Positions 8,066 to 16,024 of a stretch of DNA of 64,000 nucleotides are shown in pieces. Source of the stretch: JBGAQP01 sp044220635 (GTDB taxonomy: Bacteria; Pseudomonadota; Gammaproteobacteria; Burkholderiales; Usitatibacteraceae). The notes under the pieces are model-generated. The model was given only the letters and a program-made list of their open reading frames with translations. It was not told the DNA's origin and did not search any database. Positions within the stretch are counted from its first letter, which is position 1, and each line of letters begins with the position of its first letter. Where the stretch lies: NCBI GenBank assembly GCA_044220635.1, contig JBGAQP010000021.1:10217-74216 (forward strand). The letters run 5' to 3'. Made by a program: the position numbers and the translations under genes.

Positions 8066-9205
8066 CTAGTTCCTGGCGGCGGCGGTGCGGGCGTTGTCCG
8101 CGGTCTTGGTGCTCGAGGAGGGCGGGACCGAGGCTTGCACCGTCTGGCCCTCCTTCAGCGCCGTGGAGGGGTAGCGCAGCACCCGGTCGCCCTCGTCGAG
8201 GCCGCTGCGCACGGGCCACTCGCCCGTGCGCGGGTCGCGTTCGCCGAGCGAGAGCGCCGCCTTCTGGATCCTGCCGTCGCGCACGCGCCAGGCCGAGGCC
8301 TTGTCGCCCTCGCGCACGAGCGCGCTCGCCGGGATCGTGAGGCCCGAACCGTTCTCGGTCTCGATGCGGCCCTCGGCGTAGAGGCCGGCGAGCCGGGGCT
8401 GGCGCTGGCCGGTGAAGTCCACCAGCACCTCGACCTGGCGCGTCGTCGGGTTCGCGGCGGGGTTCACGCGCCGCACCTTGCCGGTGAATTCCACCTCGCC
8501 GTAGCCGTTCACGCGAAAGGTCACGTTCTGGCCGGCCTTGACCGCGCCCACGTGCTCGGCGGACACGAGGCCCTCGAAGCGCATGCTCGCCGGGTCGATC
8601 ACCTTGAGCAGTTCCTTGCCGATCTGGGCGGTGTCGCCCGCGGAGACCTTGCGGTCGCTCACCACGCCGTCGAAGGGGGCCCGCACCTCGGTGCGCTGCA
8701 GGAGCTGGCGCGCCTGCACCACGCGGGTCTTGGCGGCCTCGAGGTCGCTCTGGGCGTTGTTGCGGCGCACCTCGGCGTCGTCGAGCGCCTGGGCGGAGGC
8801 CATGCCCGAGGCGCGCAGCGTCTTCATGCGCTCGTGCTGCCGGACGGCCTGCTCGAGCGCCTGGGCGGCGGCGCGGCTCGCGGATTCCGCCGAGGCGAGG
8901 CCGTCGCGGATCGCGGTGTCGTCGAGGCGGACCAGGAGCTCGCCCCGGCGCACCGCGTCCCCGTTCTCCCGCAGGACCTGCATCACGATCGCCGGCACCT
9001 CGGCGCGCAGGTCGGCGCGGCGCTCGGGCTGGACGGAGCCGGTGATGGACGGGCCCGAGGCGAGGGCGATGTTCCTCACCGTGTGGACGTCCTCGGCGGC
9101 GATCAGGAGCGGCGCGGCGGCGCCCTGGGCGGCCTTGTCGGGGCCCTTGGCGCAGGCGGCCAGGGCGAGGGCGAGGGCGATCGGGAGCAGGGTGCGAAGC
9201 GGCAT
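8066..9205 (-). CDS. RND efflux periplasmic adaptor, HlyD-like lipoprotein
   Basis: 379 residues. A lipobox (ALAAC, Cys18) indicates a lipid-anchored periplasmic protein. The typical membrane-fusion order follows: lipoyl half motif (VMQVLRENGDAVRRGELLVRLDD), an alpha-hairpin with Ala/Gln-rich coiled coil (about residues 85-150), second lipoyl half (TEVRAPFDGVVSDRKVSAGD), beta-barrel and membrane-proximal domains. It links the RND transporter encoded 3 bases downstream to an outer-membrane channel. The ATG at 9205 puts the lipobox at the expected distance; upstream in-frame codons lack signal-peptide character. Confidence 0.92.
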   Translation of the reverse strand: MPLRTLLPIALALALAACAKGPDKAAQGAAAPLLIAAEDVHTVRNIALASGPSITGSVQPERRADLRAEVPAIVMQVLRENGDAVRRGELLVRLDDTAIRDGLASAESASRAAAQALEQAVRQHERMKTLRASGMASAQALDDAEVRRNNAQSDLEAAKTRVVQARQLLQRTEVRAPFDGVVSDRKVSAGDTAQIGKELLKVIDPASMRFEGLVSAEHVGAVKAGQNVTFRVNGYGEVEFTGKVRRVNPAANPTTRQVEVLVDFTGQRQPRLAGLYAEGRIETENGSGLTIPASALVREGDKASAWRVRDGRIQKAALSLGERDPRTGEWPVRSGLDEGDRVLRYPSTALKEGQTVQASVPPSSSTKTADNARTAAARN

Positions 9206-9250
9206 GGTCGGGCTTCCGGGTGGTGTCGGGCTTGTGGCCCGAGGGGCGTT

Positions 9251-9256
9251 ATTGTA
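9251..9256 (-). promoter_or_regulatory. Candidate -10 box of the RND efflux operon
   Basis: TACAAT on the minus strand, 46 bases before the adaptor ATG, stands out in this GC-rich gap. No good -35 is visible 16-18 bases upstream. Two direct GTCACGG repeats just upstream (about 9267 and 9289) could be regulator half-sites. The 294-bp gap 9206-9499 holds no gene that I can support. Confidence 0.35.
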
Positions 9257-9499
9257 GGGCGGATGCGTCACGGGCCGTGTTACATGCTGTCACGGCTGCC
9301 CGTTCGACGGCGTCCCGCCCCCCCTTGGATTCAGCTGCGCGCAGGGTAGCCCCCGGCCGGTGGGGGTTCCAGCCCGGGGGGACGAATTGCAGAAAACGGG
9401 GGGCGAACCGCCACCGGCGGGCGCGGGCAGCCGCCGCCTTGACCCCCGGGAAGCCGGTGCGCACCATGACGGGCGGCCCGCCGGCCGAGGGAGGCGTTC

Positions 9500-11140
9500 A
9501 TGGGCGCGACCAAGGTCATCGTCACCCACCGGGGAGCCCTGGAGGCGAAGTACGGGGCGAAGGCGGAGCGGGTCTTCCGGGCCGTGGAAGGGCTCAGGGC
9601 GGCCGATGCCGCCCGGGGCCTCGAGACGCGTCTCGTGGCGCTCGATCGCCGGGCGGACATGGCGGAATTCGAGGTGTCGCCCATGGGAACGCAGAGCCGG
9701 GGCGAGGCGGCGATGCGCGGCGCCAAGCGCTGCGTCGACGCGATCGACGCGAAGCTCGAGCCCGACTACATCCTGATCCTCGGCGGGCCCGATGTCGTGC
9801 CGATGCAATCGCTCGCCAACCCCGCCGGCGTCCTCGCCGAGGCCGGGGTCGGCGGCGACGACGACCCGGACGTCCCGAGCGACCTGCCCTACGCCTGCGA
9901 CGGCGAGTTCCAGGACCACCCGGGGTACTTCATCGGGGCCACGCGCATCGTCGGCCGGCTTCCCGACGTGCCCGGGGCGGCGAGCCCCGACTACCTCGTC
10001 AAGGTCCTGCGCCTCGCGGCCGAGTCGAAGCCGCTGCCGCGCGAGGCCTATGCGGACTGGATGGGCCTGAGCGCCCGGGCCTGGTCGGAATCCACGACGA
10101 ACAGCGTGCGGGAGCTCTTCGGCGACACCTCGCGGCTCGTCTTCTCGCCGCCGAAGACCGACCGCTGGTCCCCCGAGGCACTCGCCCCGCGACTGCACTT
10201 CATCAACTGCCACGGGCGCAACTGCGACATCGCCTACCTCGGCGACAGCGGCCGGAGCGGAGACGACAGGGAATGGGTGGCCCTCACCGCGCCCACGCTG
10301 CGCGGCAAGGTGACGCCGGGCACCGTCGTCGCCGCGGAATGCTGCTGGGGCGGGAAGGTCTTCAGCCCGCGCAAGTCCGACGGCGCCGAGGTGCACGGGC
10401 GCCTGGGCATCCCGCTCGAGTACCTGCGCCAGGGCGCGTACGGGTTCTTCGGCAGCACCACCGTCGCCTACGGCCCCAACCCCGAGGAGCCCCGCGTCAA
10501 GAACGACTACGCGGACCTCGTCTGCCGGATCTTCCTGCAGAAGGTGCTCGAGGGCGCCTCGCTCGGACGCGCGGCGCTCGAGGCGCGGCTCGGCTACTTC
10601 AAGCTCGACGAGTGGCACGACCCGCTCAAGCTGAAGACGCTCGCCCAGTTCTACCTGCTCGGCGATCCCTCGATCCACCCGGTGGAGACGGGAGCGAGCG
10701 CCGGCGAGCGGGCCGTGCGCGTGCCGGTGGCCGTGCAGAGGCAGGCCGCGGAGGAGCGGGCGATGCGCCACGCGCAGCTGCGGCGCGAGGGCCGGCAGAT
10801 CACCCGGACCCGCGCGCGGCTCGAGAAGCTCGACATGGCGCTGTCGTCCGAGGACGAGCGCAGGATCCGCGAAGCGCTCCCCACGGGCGTGAGGGCGAAG
10901 CTGCCGGCCATCTACGCGCTCGCGGCCGACGTCGAGGAAGCGGCCCGGGGCGTCGCCCCGCCGCGGGCGAGGGGGCGCGCGAACCAGGTCGTGCTCCTGC
11001 TCGACCGCGTCGGCCGGGAGTTGCGCGGGGAGGACGATCCCGAACCCGGCGAGGTCCGGCGGGTTCCCGCCTACGGCGGTTGCGTCGCGTTCATCAGGGA
11101 CGGCGAGATCGTACGCATCAAGAAGGTCGTGAGCCGCTGA
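9500..11140 (+). CDS. Gingipain/caspase-like (peptidase C25-type, clan CD) cytosolic protein
   Basis: 546 residues without a signal peptide. The central part carries clan CD hallmarks in gingipain order: ILILGGPDVVPM (about 91-102), the catalytic-His block HFINCHGR (His238), the catalytic-Cys block VVAAECCWGG (Cys281 or Cys282), YGFFGSTTVAYGP (314-325) and QFYLLGDPSIHPV (383-395). The last two match the C-terminal end of the C25 caspase fold. The remaining 150 residues are a charged, helical tail of unknown type. A GGGAGG ribosome binding site precedes the ATG. Secreted gingipains have a signal peptide and prodomain, which are missing here, so it is likely an intracellular caspase-like protease. 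No partner gene is obvious: the upstream operon is divergent and the downstream kinase gene is convergent, overlapping by 23 bases. Substrate unknown. Confidence 0.7.
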   Translation: MGATKVIVTHRGALEAKYGAKAERVFRAVEGLRAADAARGLETRLVALDRRADMAEFEVSPMGTQSRGEAAMRGAKRCVDAIDAKLEPDYILILGGPDVVPMQSLANPAGVLAEAGVGGDDDPDVPSDLPYACDGEFQDHPGYFIGATRIVGRLPDVPGAASPDYLVKVLRLAAESKPLPREAYADWMGLSARAWSESTTNSVRELFGDTSRLVFSPPKTDRWSPEALAPRLHFINCHGRNCDIAYLGDSGRSGDDREWVALTAPTLRGKVTPGTVVAAECCWGGKVFSPRKSDGAEVHGRLGIPLEYLRQGAYGFFGSTTVAYGPNPEEPRVKNDYADLVCRIFLQKVLEGASLGRAALEARLGYFKLDEWHDPLKLKTLAQFYLLGDPSIHPVETGASAGERAVRVPVAVQRQAAEERAMRHAQLRREGRQITRTRARLEKLDMALSSEDERRIREALPTGVRAKLPAIYALAADVEEAARGVAPPRARGRANQVVLLLDRVGRELRGEDDPEPGEVRRVPAYGGCVAFIRDGEIVRIKKVVSR

Positions 11141-13535
11141 GCCCCGCGCGGGGCCGGCCCGCGAGCAGGTGCAGGAGCAGGCTCTTCAGCTTCGCGGGCG
11201 GCACGGGCTTGTGCAGCAGCGGCAGGCCGCTTTCGCGGATGCGCGCGAGCTCCCCGGCCGAGGACTCGCCGGAGATGAGCACTGCGGGCACCGCCTCGCC
11301 CCAGGCCGAACGCAGCGCGCGCACCACCTCGACGCCCGTCGTCCCGCCGGGCAGTCGGTAGTCGGCGACGAGGACGCCCGGCGGGGGCGAGCCCGGCGGC
11401 AGGGCGCCCAGCGCCTCCTCGGCGGTGGCGAACGCGTGCACGTCGCAGCCCCAGGCCCCGAGCAGCGCCACCATGCTGTCGCGCACGTCGCGCTCGTCGT
11501 CGACCACCACGACGCGCTCGCCCGCGAGCGAGGCCTCGGCGGGCAGGGGCGCGGCCTCCTCGTCGGGGGGCGGGCCCTCGAGCGCGGCGAGCGCGATGCG
11601 AAAGACCGTGCCGCGCCCCGGCGCGGAGGCGAGCGTGAGCTCGTGGCCGAGCTGGTCGCACAGGCGCTTGACGATCGACAGCCCGAGACCGAGGCCCTTG
11701 CGGCGGTCGCGCTCGAGGTTGCCGACCTGGTAGAACTCGTCGAAGACCCGCGCCTGGTGCTCGGCGGGGATGCCGATGCCCGAGTCGCGCACCTCGAGCG
11801 CGAGCGCCCCGGCGCGCGGGCGCACGCCGACGAGGATCCCGCCGCGATCCGTGTAGCGGATCGCATTGGCGACGAGGTTCCTGAGGATGCGCTCGAGGAG
11901 CACCGGGTCGGAGCGGACGACTTTCGCGGTGGGCACGAAGCGCAGCGCGAGGTTCTTCTCCTCCGCGCCCCGCGACAGGTCGTTGGCGATGCGGTCGAAG
12001 AGCGGCTGCAGCGCGACCGCGCGGGAGTTCACGGCGATCGCGCCCGCGTCCAGGCGCGAGACGTCGAGCACCTCGTTGAAGAGCGACTCGAGCGCGGCGA
12101 TCGACTGGTTGATCCGCGCGGTGAGGCTGCGGCTCTCGGCGTCGCGGGTCTTGCCGGCGAGCGCGGAGGCGAAGAGGCCGAGCGCGTGCAGCGGCTGCCT
12201 CAGGTCGTGGCTCGCGGCGGCGAGGAAGCGCGACTTGGCGAGGTTCGCGCGCTCGGCGTCGCGCCGCGCCTCGGCCTGCCGCGCCGCCTCGACCTCGAGC
12301 GCCGCGGATTTCTCGGCCACGCGCCGCTCGAGCTCGACGTTGAGCGCCTCGTACTGGCGCAGCGTCTTCACGAAGCGGTCGATCATGATCCAGCCGATCA
12401 GCGCGATGAACAGGAGTCCCGCGTAGGGCACGTAGTAGGTGGGCCGCAGCACCTCCGGGTCCTGGGCGGCGAGCCAGTCGTGCACGCCGAAGGCCGCGGC
12501 GACGGCACCCGTCGCGAGCAGGAGCCATCCCAGGATGTCGCGCGTGCGCCAGGCATTCTCGGCCAGGGCGTAGACCGCGACGAGGACCGCGAGGATGGCG
12601 CCCAGGCGCACGGCGGCGGCCACGCCGTGGTGCGCGTCCCAGGCCGCGGCGAGGTACATCGCGGGCATCGAGGCGAGCGCGAAGGCGAGCGCCCCGCGCT
12701 CGTAGCGCGGCCAGCGCGCCCCCGCGAAGCGCACGCAGAAGACGCACAGCATCGCCACGAAGAGCGCGTAGACCGCGTTCCACCAGATCTCGAAGTGCGG
12801 CGGCGGCAGCGGCGCCTGGGGCAGGAGCGTGACCGCCGTATGCAGGCCCCAGAGCATCGTCGCGCTGGCGAAGAGCAGGTAGTTCGGGTCGTTGCGCGCG
12901 CGCATCCACAGCACGAAGAGGAAGCAGCCGAGGACGAAGATCGTGAGGCTCGCCACCGTGGGCACGATCGCGTGGGCGAGCTGGTCGCCGAGCATCCGCG
13001 GGTAGAGCGCCTCGTGGGGCCCGAAGAGCGCCTTGCCGATGCCGCCGGGGCTCGCCTGGGGCACCCGGATGCGCAGGTCGAGGACGTTGCGCCCCTCGCG
13101 CAGGAGCGCGCGCGGGACCGTGAAGAGCTGCACCGCCTCCCAGCGCTGCGGCGGCGCGCCCTCGAGATCGCCCGCCTGCCCGGCGAGCACGCCGTTCACG
13201 TGCAGCTGCGCGTTCGAGAGCGTCTCCGTGAGGTAGAAGGCGTAGTCGTGGGTCGCCGAGGCGGGCGCGGCGACCGTGAACCGGTACCAGCCGTAGCCGC
13301 TCGCTCCGGGCCGGGTGCGCGACCACTCGTCGGGCAGGCGTTGCTCGCTCCAGGCCGCGCCATCGCCGGGGGGGCCGGGCTCCGCGCTCATGACGAAGCG
13401 CGCGCCCGAGAGCTCCGCGACGTCGGGGCCCTTCCCGCCGCAGGCGGCGAGCGCACAGGCGCAGCCGAGCGCGACGAGCGCGCGCCGCGCCGCCGCGATG
13501 GCCATCCCCCTCGTCGCATCCCCAGCGCGTGTCAT
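11118..13535 (-). CDS. 7TMR-DISM hybrid sensor histidine kinase with C-terminal receiver
   Basis: 805 residues. Order: signal/lipobox-like N-terminus (LAAC, Cys32); periplasmic 7TMR-DISM-type jelly-roll (about 40-165, with LHVNGVLAGQAGD); seven membrane helices (about 180-385); coiled coil; HisKA with FLAAASHDLRQPLHALGLFA (phospho-His); HATPase with N box ILRNLVANAIRYTDRGG and G boxes DSGIGIP and GLGLGLSIVKRL; and a C-terminal receiver with acceptor Asp in GVLVADYRLPGG. The SHDLRQPL H-box is typical of hybrid kinases that pair with a LuxR-type regulator, and such a regulator is encoded divergently at 13679. Probably senses an envelope or carbohydrate-like ligand; the signal is unknown. Its 3' end overlaps the convergent C25-like gene. 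Confidence 0.9.
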   Translation of the reverse strand: MTRAGDATRGMAIAAARRALVALGCACALAACGGKGPDVAELSGARFVMSAEPGPPGDGAAWSEQRLPDEWSRTRPGASGYGWYRFTVAAPASATHDYAFYLTETLSNAQLHVNGVLAGQAGDLEGAPPQRWEAVQLFTVPRALLREGRNVLDLRIRVPQASPGGIGKALFGPHEALYPRMLGDQLAHAIVPTVASLTIFVLGCFLFVLWMRARNDPNYLLFASATMLWGLHTAVTLLPQAPLPPPHFEIWWNAVYALFVAMLCVFCVRFAGARWPRYERGALAFALASMPAMYLAAAWDAHHGVAAAVRLGAILAVLVAVYALAENAWRTRDILGWLLLATGAVAAAFGVHDWLAAQDPEVLRPTYYVPYAGLLFIALIGWIMIDRFVKTLRQYEALNVELERRVAEKSAALEVEAARQAEARRDAERANLAKSRFLAAASHDLRQPLHALGLFASALAGKTRDAESRSLTARINQSIAALESLFNEVLDVSRLDAGAIAVNSRAVALQPLFDRIANDLSRGAEEKNLALRFVPTAKVVRSDPVLLERILRNLVANAIRYTDRGGILVGVRPRAGALALEVRDSGIGIPAEHQARVFDEFYQVGNLERDRRKGLGLGLSIVKRLCDQLGHELTLASAPGRGTVFRIALAALEGPPPDEEAAPLPAEASLAGERVVVVDDERDVRDSMVALLGAWGCDVHAFATAEEALGALPPGSPPPGVLVADYRLPGGTTGVEVVRALRSAWGEAVPAVLISGESSAGELARIRESGLPLLHKPVPPAKLKSLLLHLLAGRPRAGLSGSRPS

Positions 13536-13678
13536 GGCGCCATCATAGTTGCGCGGGCGTCTTCCCGTGCGCGCCGCGGGCCCGCGTGCCGCGCTCGCGC
13601 GATCGTGCCGGGGGGTTACGGTAGACTCTGGCCTCGCCCCGATCCGCGGTTCGGTCCGTGCCGAAGGAGTCCCGCGCC

Positions 13679-14305
13679 ATGAAATTCCTGCTCGCCGACG
13701 ACCACGAGATGGTGCGGGTCGCGCTCAAGGTGGCGCTCTCGCCGCTCGGCCCGGGGGTGGAGTTCGTCGAGGCGCCGAGCGCCGAGGCCGCGCTCGCCGC
13801 GGCGGGCGCGAACCCGGACCTCGACCTCGTGCTCATCGACGTGAACATGCCGGGCATGGGCGGCGTCGAAGGCGTGCGCCGCCTGCGCGCCGCGCACCCG
13901 GCGCTGCCGCTGATCGCCTGCTCCGCCGCCGAGGACGCCGGCCTCGTGCGCTCGCTCCTCGCGCTCGGCGTGGCCGGATTCATCCCGAAGTCGGATTCCA
14001 CGCAGGTGATCCTCCAGGCGGTGAAGCTCGTTCTCGCCGGCGGCACCTACGTCCCGCCGCGCCTGCTCGCGGGCGTGGCCGCGCCCGCGCCGGCCGGGGC
14101 CGGGAGGATCGAGGCGCTCACGCCGCGCCAGCACGACGTGCTGCGGCTCCTCGCCGAGGGCAAGCCCAACAAGCTCATCGCGCGCTCGCTCGACATCAGC
14201 GAGGCCACCGTGAAGGTCCACCTCCTCGCGGTCTTCCGCGCGCTCGGGGCGCGCAACCGCACCGAGGCCGTGGTGATCGCCCAGCGCCTGCTCGCGGGCC
14301 GCTGA
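13679..14305 (+). CDS. NarL/FixJ-family response regulator
   Basis: 208 residues: receiver domain starting FLLADDHEMVRVALKVAL with acceptor Asp in LVLIDVNMPGMGG, conserved Lys in GFIPKSD, and a LuxR-type helix-turn-helix beginning LTPRQHDVLRLLAEGKPNKL with ISEATVKVHLLAVFRALGA. An AAGGAG site nine bases before the ATG supports this start over one seven codons upstream. Divergent from the hybrid kinase at 11118-13535 across a 143-bp gap, which makes that kinase the likely phosphodonor. A -10-like TAGACT lies at 13622-13627. Confidence 0.92.
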   Translation: MKFLLADDHEMVRVALKVALSPLGPGVEFVEAPSAEAALAAAGANPDLDLVLIDVNMPGMGGVEGVRRLRAAHPALPLIACSAAEDAGLVRSLLALGVAGFIPKSDSTQVILQAVKLVLAGGTYVPPRLLAGVAAPAPAGAGRIEALTPRQHDVLRLLAEGKPNKLIARSLDISEATVKVHLLAVFRALGARNRTEAVVIAQRLLAGR

Positions 14306-14344
14306 AAAAACGGGGCGGACCGGGCCAGCCTGCCCGGTCGCCCC
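14305..14344 (-). terminator. Intrinsic terminator of the rhodanese operon
   Basis: Read on the minus strand, a long stem (GCGACCGGGC pairing with GCCCGGTCCGC, one bulge) with a short loop is followed by G and six T residues. It lies directly after the rhodanese gene and against the stop of the convergent response regulator, so it can also limit read-through from the plus strand. Confidence 0.72.
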
Positions 14345-14373
14345 AACGCCCATCGGAGGGTCGGGCGAAACCG

Positions 14374-14952
14374 TCATCGCGGCGCCGCGGCGACCTGCGT
14401 GTCGAAACCGTCGCCCACGACGAAGAGCTGCTCGTAGCCGTGCTCGCGAAGCAGCCCGGGCGCCTCGCGGCGGCAGTCCTCGGCGCGGCACAGGAGCACG
14501 ACGGCGTCTCCGTGGCCGAGCCCCGCACCGGCGAGCGTCTCGTCCATCTGCGCGAGGAAGCCCGGGTTGAACTCCATCGCGAGCGCGCCGCCCGCGTTGC
14601 GCACGAAGCCCGGCGCGGGCTCCATGAACGGCACGAGCGCGTCGGCCGCGACCGGCGCCGCGACGAAGCTCGCCTCGGCGCGGCTGCGGATGTCGACGAC
14701 GAGCACGCGAGCGCCGAGGTCGCGCTTGAGGCCGCGCGCCTGGCGCGCCGCGATCGGCATCGCCGGCGGGAACTGTGCGGCGAGCACGCTCTCCGGCCCG
14801 ACGGGATCGGGGGCCCGATCGCCGTCGCAGGTGACGAAGGACTCGTTGTCCACGGCGCGGATGCCGCAGGCGCCGTCGCCCGCGACCTGGGGGGTGGCCT
14901 GGGAGGCGCCCGCGAACGCGAGCGCCACGGCGGTGAAGAGGATGCGTTTCAT
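14374..14952 (-). CDS. Secreted single-domain rhodanese-like protein
   Basis: 192 residues with a signal peptide (MKRILFTAVALAFAGASQA) and a rhodanese-type domain: LVVDIRSRAEA at the start, and an active-site loop VVLLCRAEDCRREAPGLL with cysteine in the catalytic position. It continues to GYEQLFVVGDGFD. Rhodaneses carry sulfur as persulfide; in the periplasm such proteins may act in sulfur or thiosulfate handling or protect against oxidants. Preceded by a GAGGAG ribosome binding site and 10 bases after the small membrane protein gene, so the two are co-transcribed. Exact substrate unknown. Confidence 0.78.
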   Translation of the reverse strand: MKRILFTAVALAFAGASQATPQVAGDGACGIRAVDNESFVTCDGDRAPDPVGPESVLAAQFPPAMPIAARQARGLKRDLGARVLVVDIRSRAEASFVAAPVAADALVPFMEPAPGFVRNAGGALAMEFNPGFLAQMDETLAGAGLGHGDAVVLLCRAEDCRREAPGLLREHGYEQLFVVGDGFDTQVAAAPR

Positions 14953-14962
14953 GGCGTTCTCC

Positions 14963-15289
14963 TCAGAAGGTGGGCGGGAGGGGTTCGGGACGGGCGCGCG
15001 GGTCGAGCGAGGCGCTCGCATCGGGCACGCCGTGCTTCGCCGGGACGGTGGCGGCGGTCTCGACGGGCGTGCCGTTGCCGCAGGCGCCCGCGAGCTGCAT
15101 CGTCGCGTCGGACACCGTGCCGGACCCGCCCGGGTCGAAGGCGCAGTTCATCGACACGAGCTGGTGGTCGGGCGTGGTGGCGCCGATGACGCCGAGGCCC
15201 ACGACGACGGCGAGCAGCACCGCCGTCTGCACGACCGCGGCCTTGGCGCGGAACTTCCGCATTTCGGGTTCGTGGTAGATCGCGTTCAT
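14963..15289 (-). CDS. Small single-pass membrane protein, unknown
   Basis: 108 residues: short cytosolic N-terminus (MNAIYHEPEMRKFRAK), one transmembrane helix at about 17-38 (VQTAVLLAVVVGLGVIGATT), and a periplasmic part with two cysteines (MNCAFDPGG and AGACGNG) that could form a disulfide. A perfect AGGAGG site five bases before the ATG fixes the start. First gene of an operon with the secreted rhodanese. I recognise no family. Confidence 0.65.
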   Translation of the reverse strand: MNAIYHEPEMRKFRAKAAVVQTAVLLAVVVGLGVIGATTPDHQLVSMNCAFDPGGSGTVSDATMQLAGACGNGTPVETAATVPAKHGVPDASASLDPRARPEPLPPTF

Positions 15290-15488
15290 GACTGCCTCCT
15301 GGTTGAGGATTGTCGGGATCGACGGGAGGCAGTGTGGTCGCGGCCAGGGGCCGCGCCCATTCACCGGAAGGCGTGGAGGGGCCCGTCCGGAAGGACTAGT
15401 ACGAAGGGATGACGGGAACGGGGGATCGGGGATTGCCCGCGCGAAAGCCTATAGTGGGAGGTTCACCACCCGAAACGAAGGACGCTCC

Positions 15489-15989
15489 ATGGCTGCAACC
15501 CCGATGGACCTCGTCGAAACGGCGCTCGCCGACGGCCGCTTCACCACCCTTTCCAACGCGATCAACCACGCCGGCCTCGCGAAGCTGTTCAAGGGGCCCG
15601 GGCCCTTCACGATCTTCGCGCCCACCGACGAGGCGTTCCGCAGGCTTCCCGCCGAATCCCTCGAGGAGTTGATGGCCGACAAGAAGCGCCTGGCCGCCGT
15701 CCTCAGCCATCACGTCCTGCGCGGGCGCTTCAAGACCTGGGACATCCCCGCCGGAGCCCTGCGCACCCTCGGGGGCGAGCTCGTCTCGGTCGGGGCGACG
15801 GACGACGGCATGACCGTCGGCGACGCCAACGTGACCGCGATGAACGTCGCGGCCGCCAACGGCATCCTCCACGCGATCGACGCGGTGTTGCTGCCCGGCC
15901 CCAGGCCGGTCGCGCCGAAGGCGTGGAACGAGTCCGAGTCGCCCTGGTCGGGGCGAAAGCGCGTGGCGCCGAGGCCGCGTTCGCGCTAG
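15489..15989 (+). CDS. Fasciclin (FAS1) domain protein
   Basis: 166 residues, essentially one FAS1 domain: MDLVETALADGRFTTLSNAI, then the H1 motif FTIFAPTDEAFRRLP, the YH-like HHVLRGRF, and the closing NGILHAIDAVLLPGP. FAS1 domains serve in adhesion or surface interaction. No signal peptide is visible with the ATG at 15489, and the 25-residue C-terminal tail is basic. Upstream in-frame codons back to 15288 do not add a signal peptide either, so the cellular location is uncertain. A truncated relative of the same domain lies at 700-840. Confidence 0.88.
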   Translation: MAATPMDLVETALADGRFTTLSNAINHAGLAKLFKGPGPFTIFAPTDEAFRRLPAESLEELMADKKRLAAVLSHHVLRGRFKTWDIPAGALRTLGGELVSVGATDDGMTVGDANVTAMNVAAANGILHAIDAVLLPGPRPVAPKAWNESESPWSGRKRVAPRPRSR

Positions 15990-16024
15990 CGGGCCGCGCC
16001 CGCCGCGCGCGAAGGGGGCGCCGC

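Noticed and set aside
2142..8219. A 2025-codon open frame on the minus strand
   Set aside because: Outside 2142-2666 its sequence is Arg/Ala/Gly/Pro-rich with low-complexity runs, and it lies across the correct frames of the bufferin genes and the RND pump. It is a GC-rich shadow.
4805..9349. A 1514-codon open frame on the plus strand opposite the efflux genes
   Set aside because: Composition (His/Arg/Gly/Val-rich) is that of an antisense shadow; the opposite strand encodes complete, motif-bearing RND and adaptor proteins.
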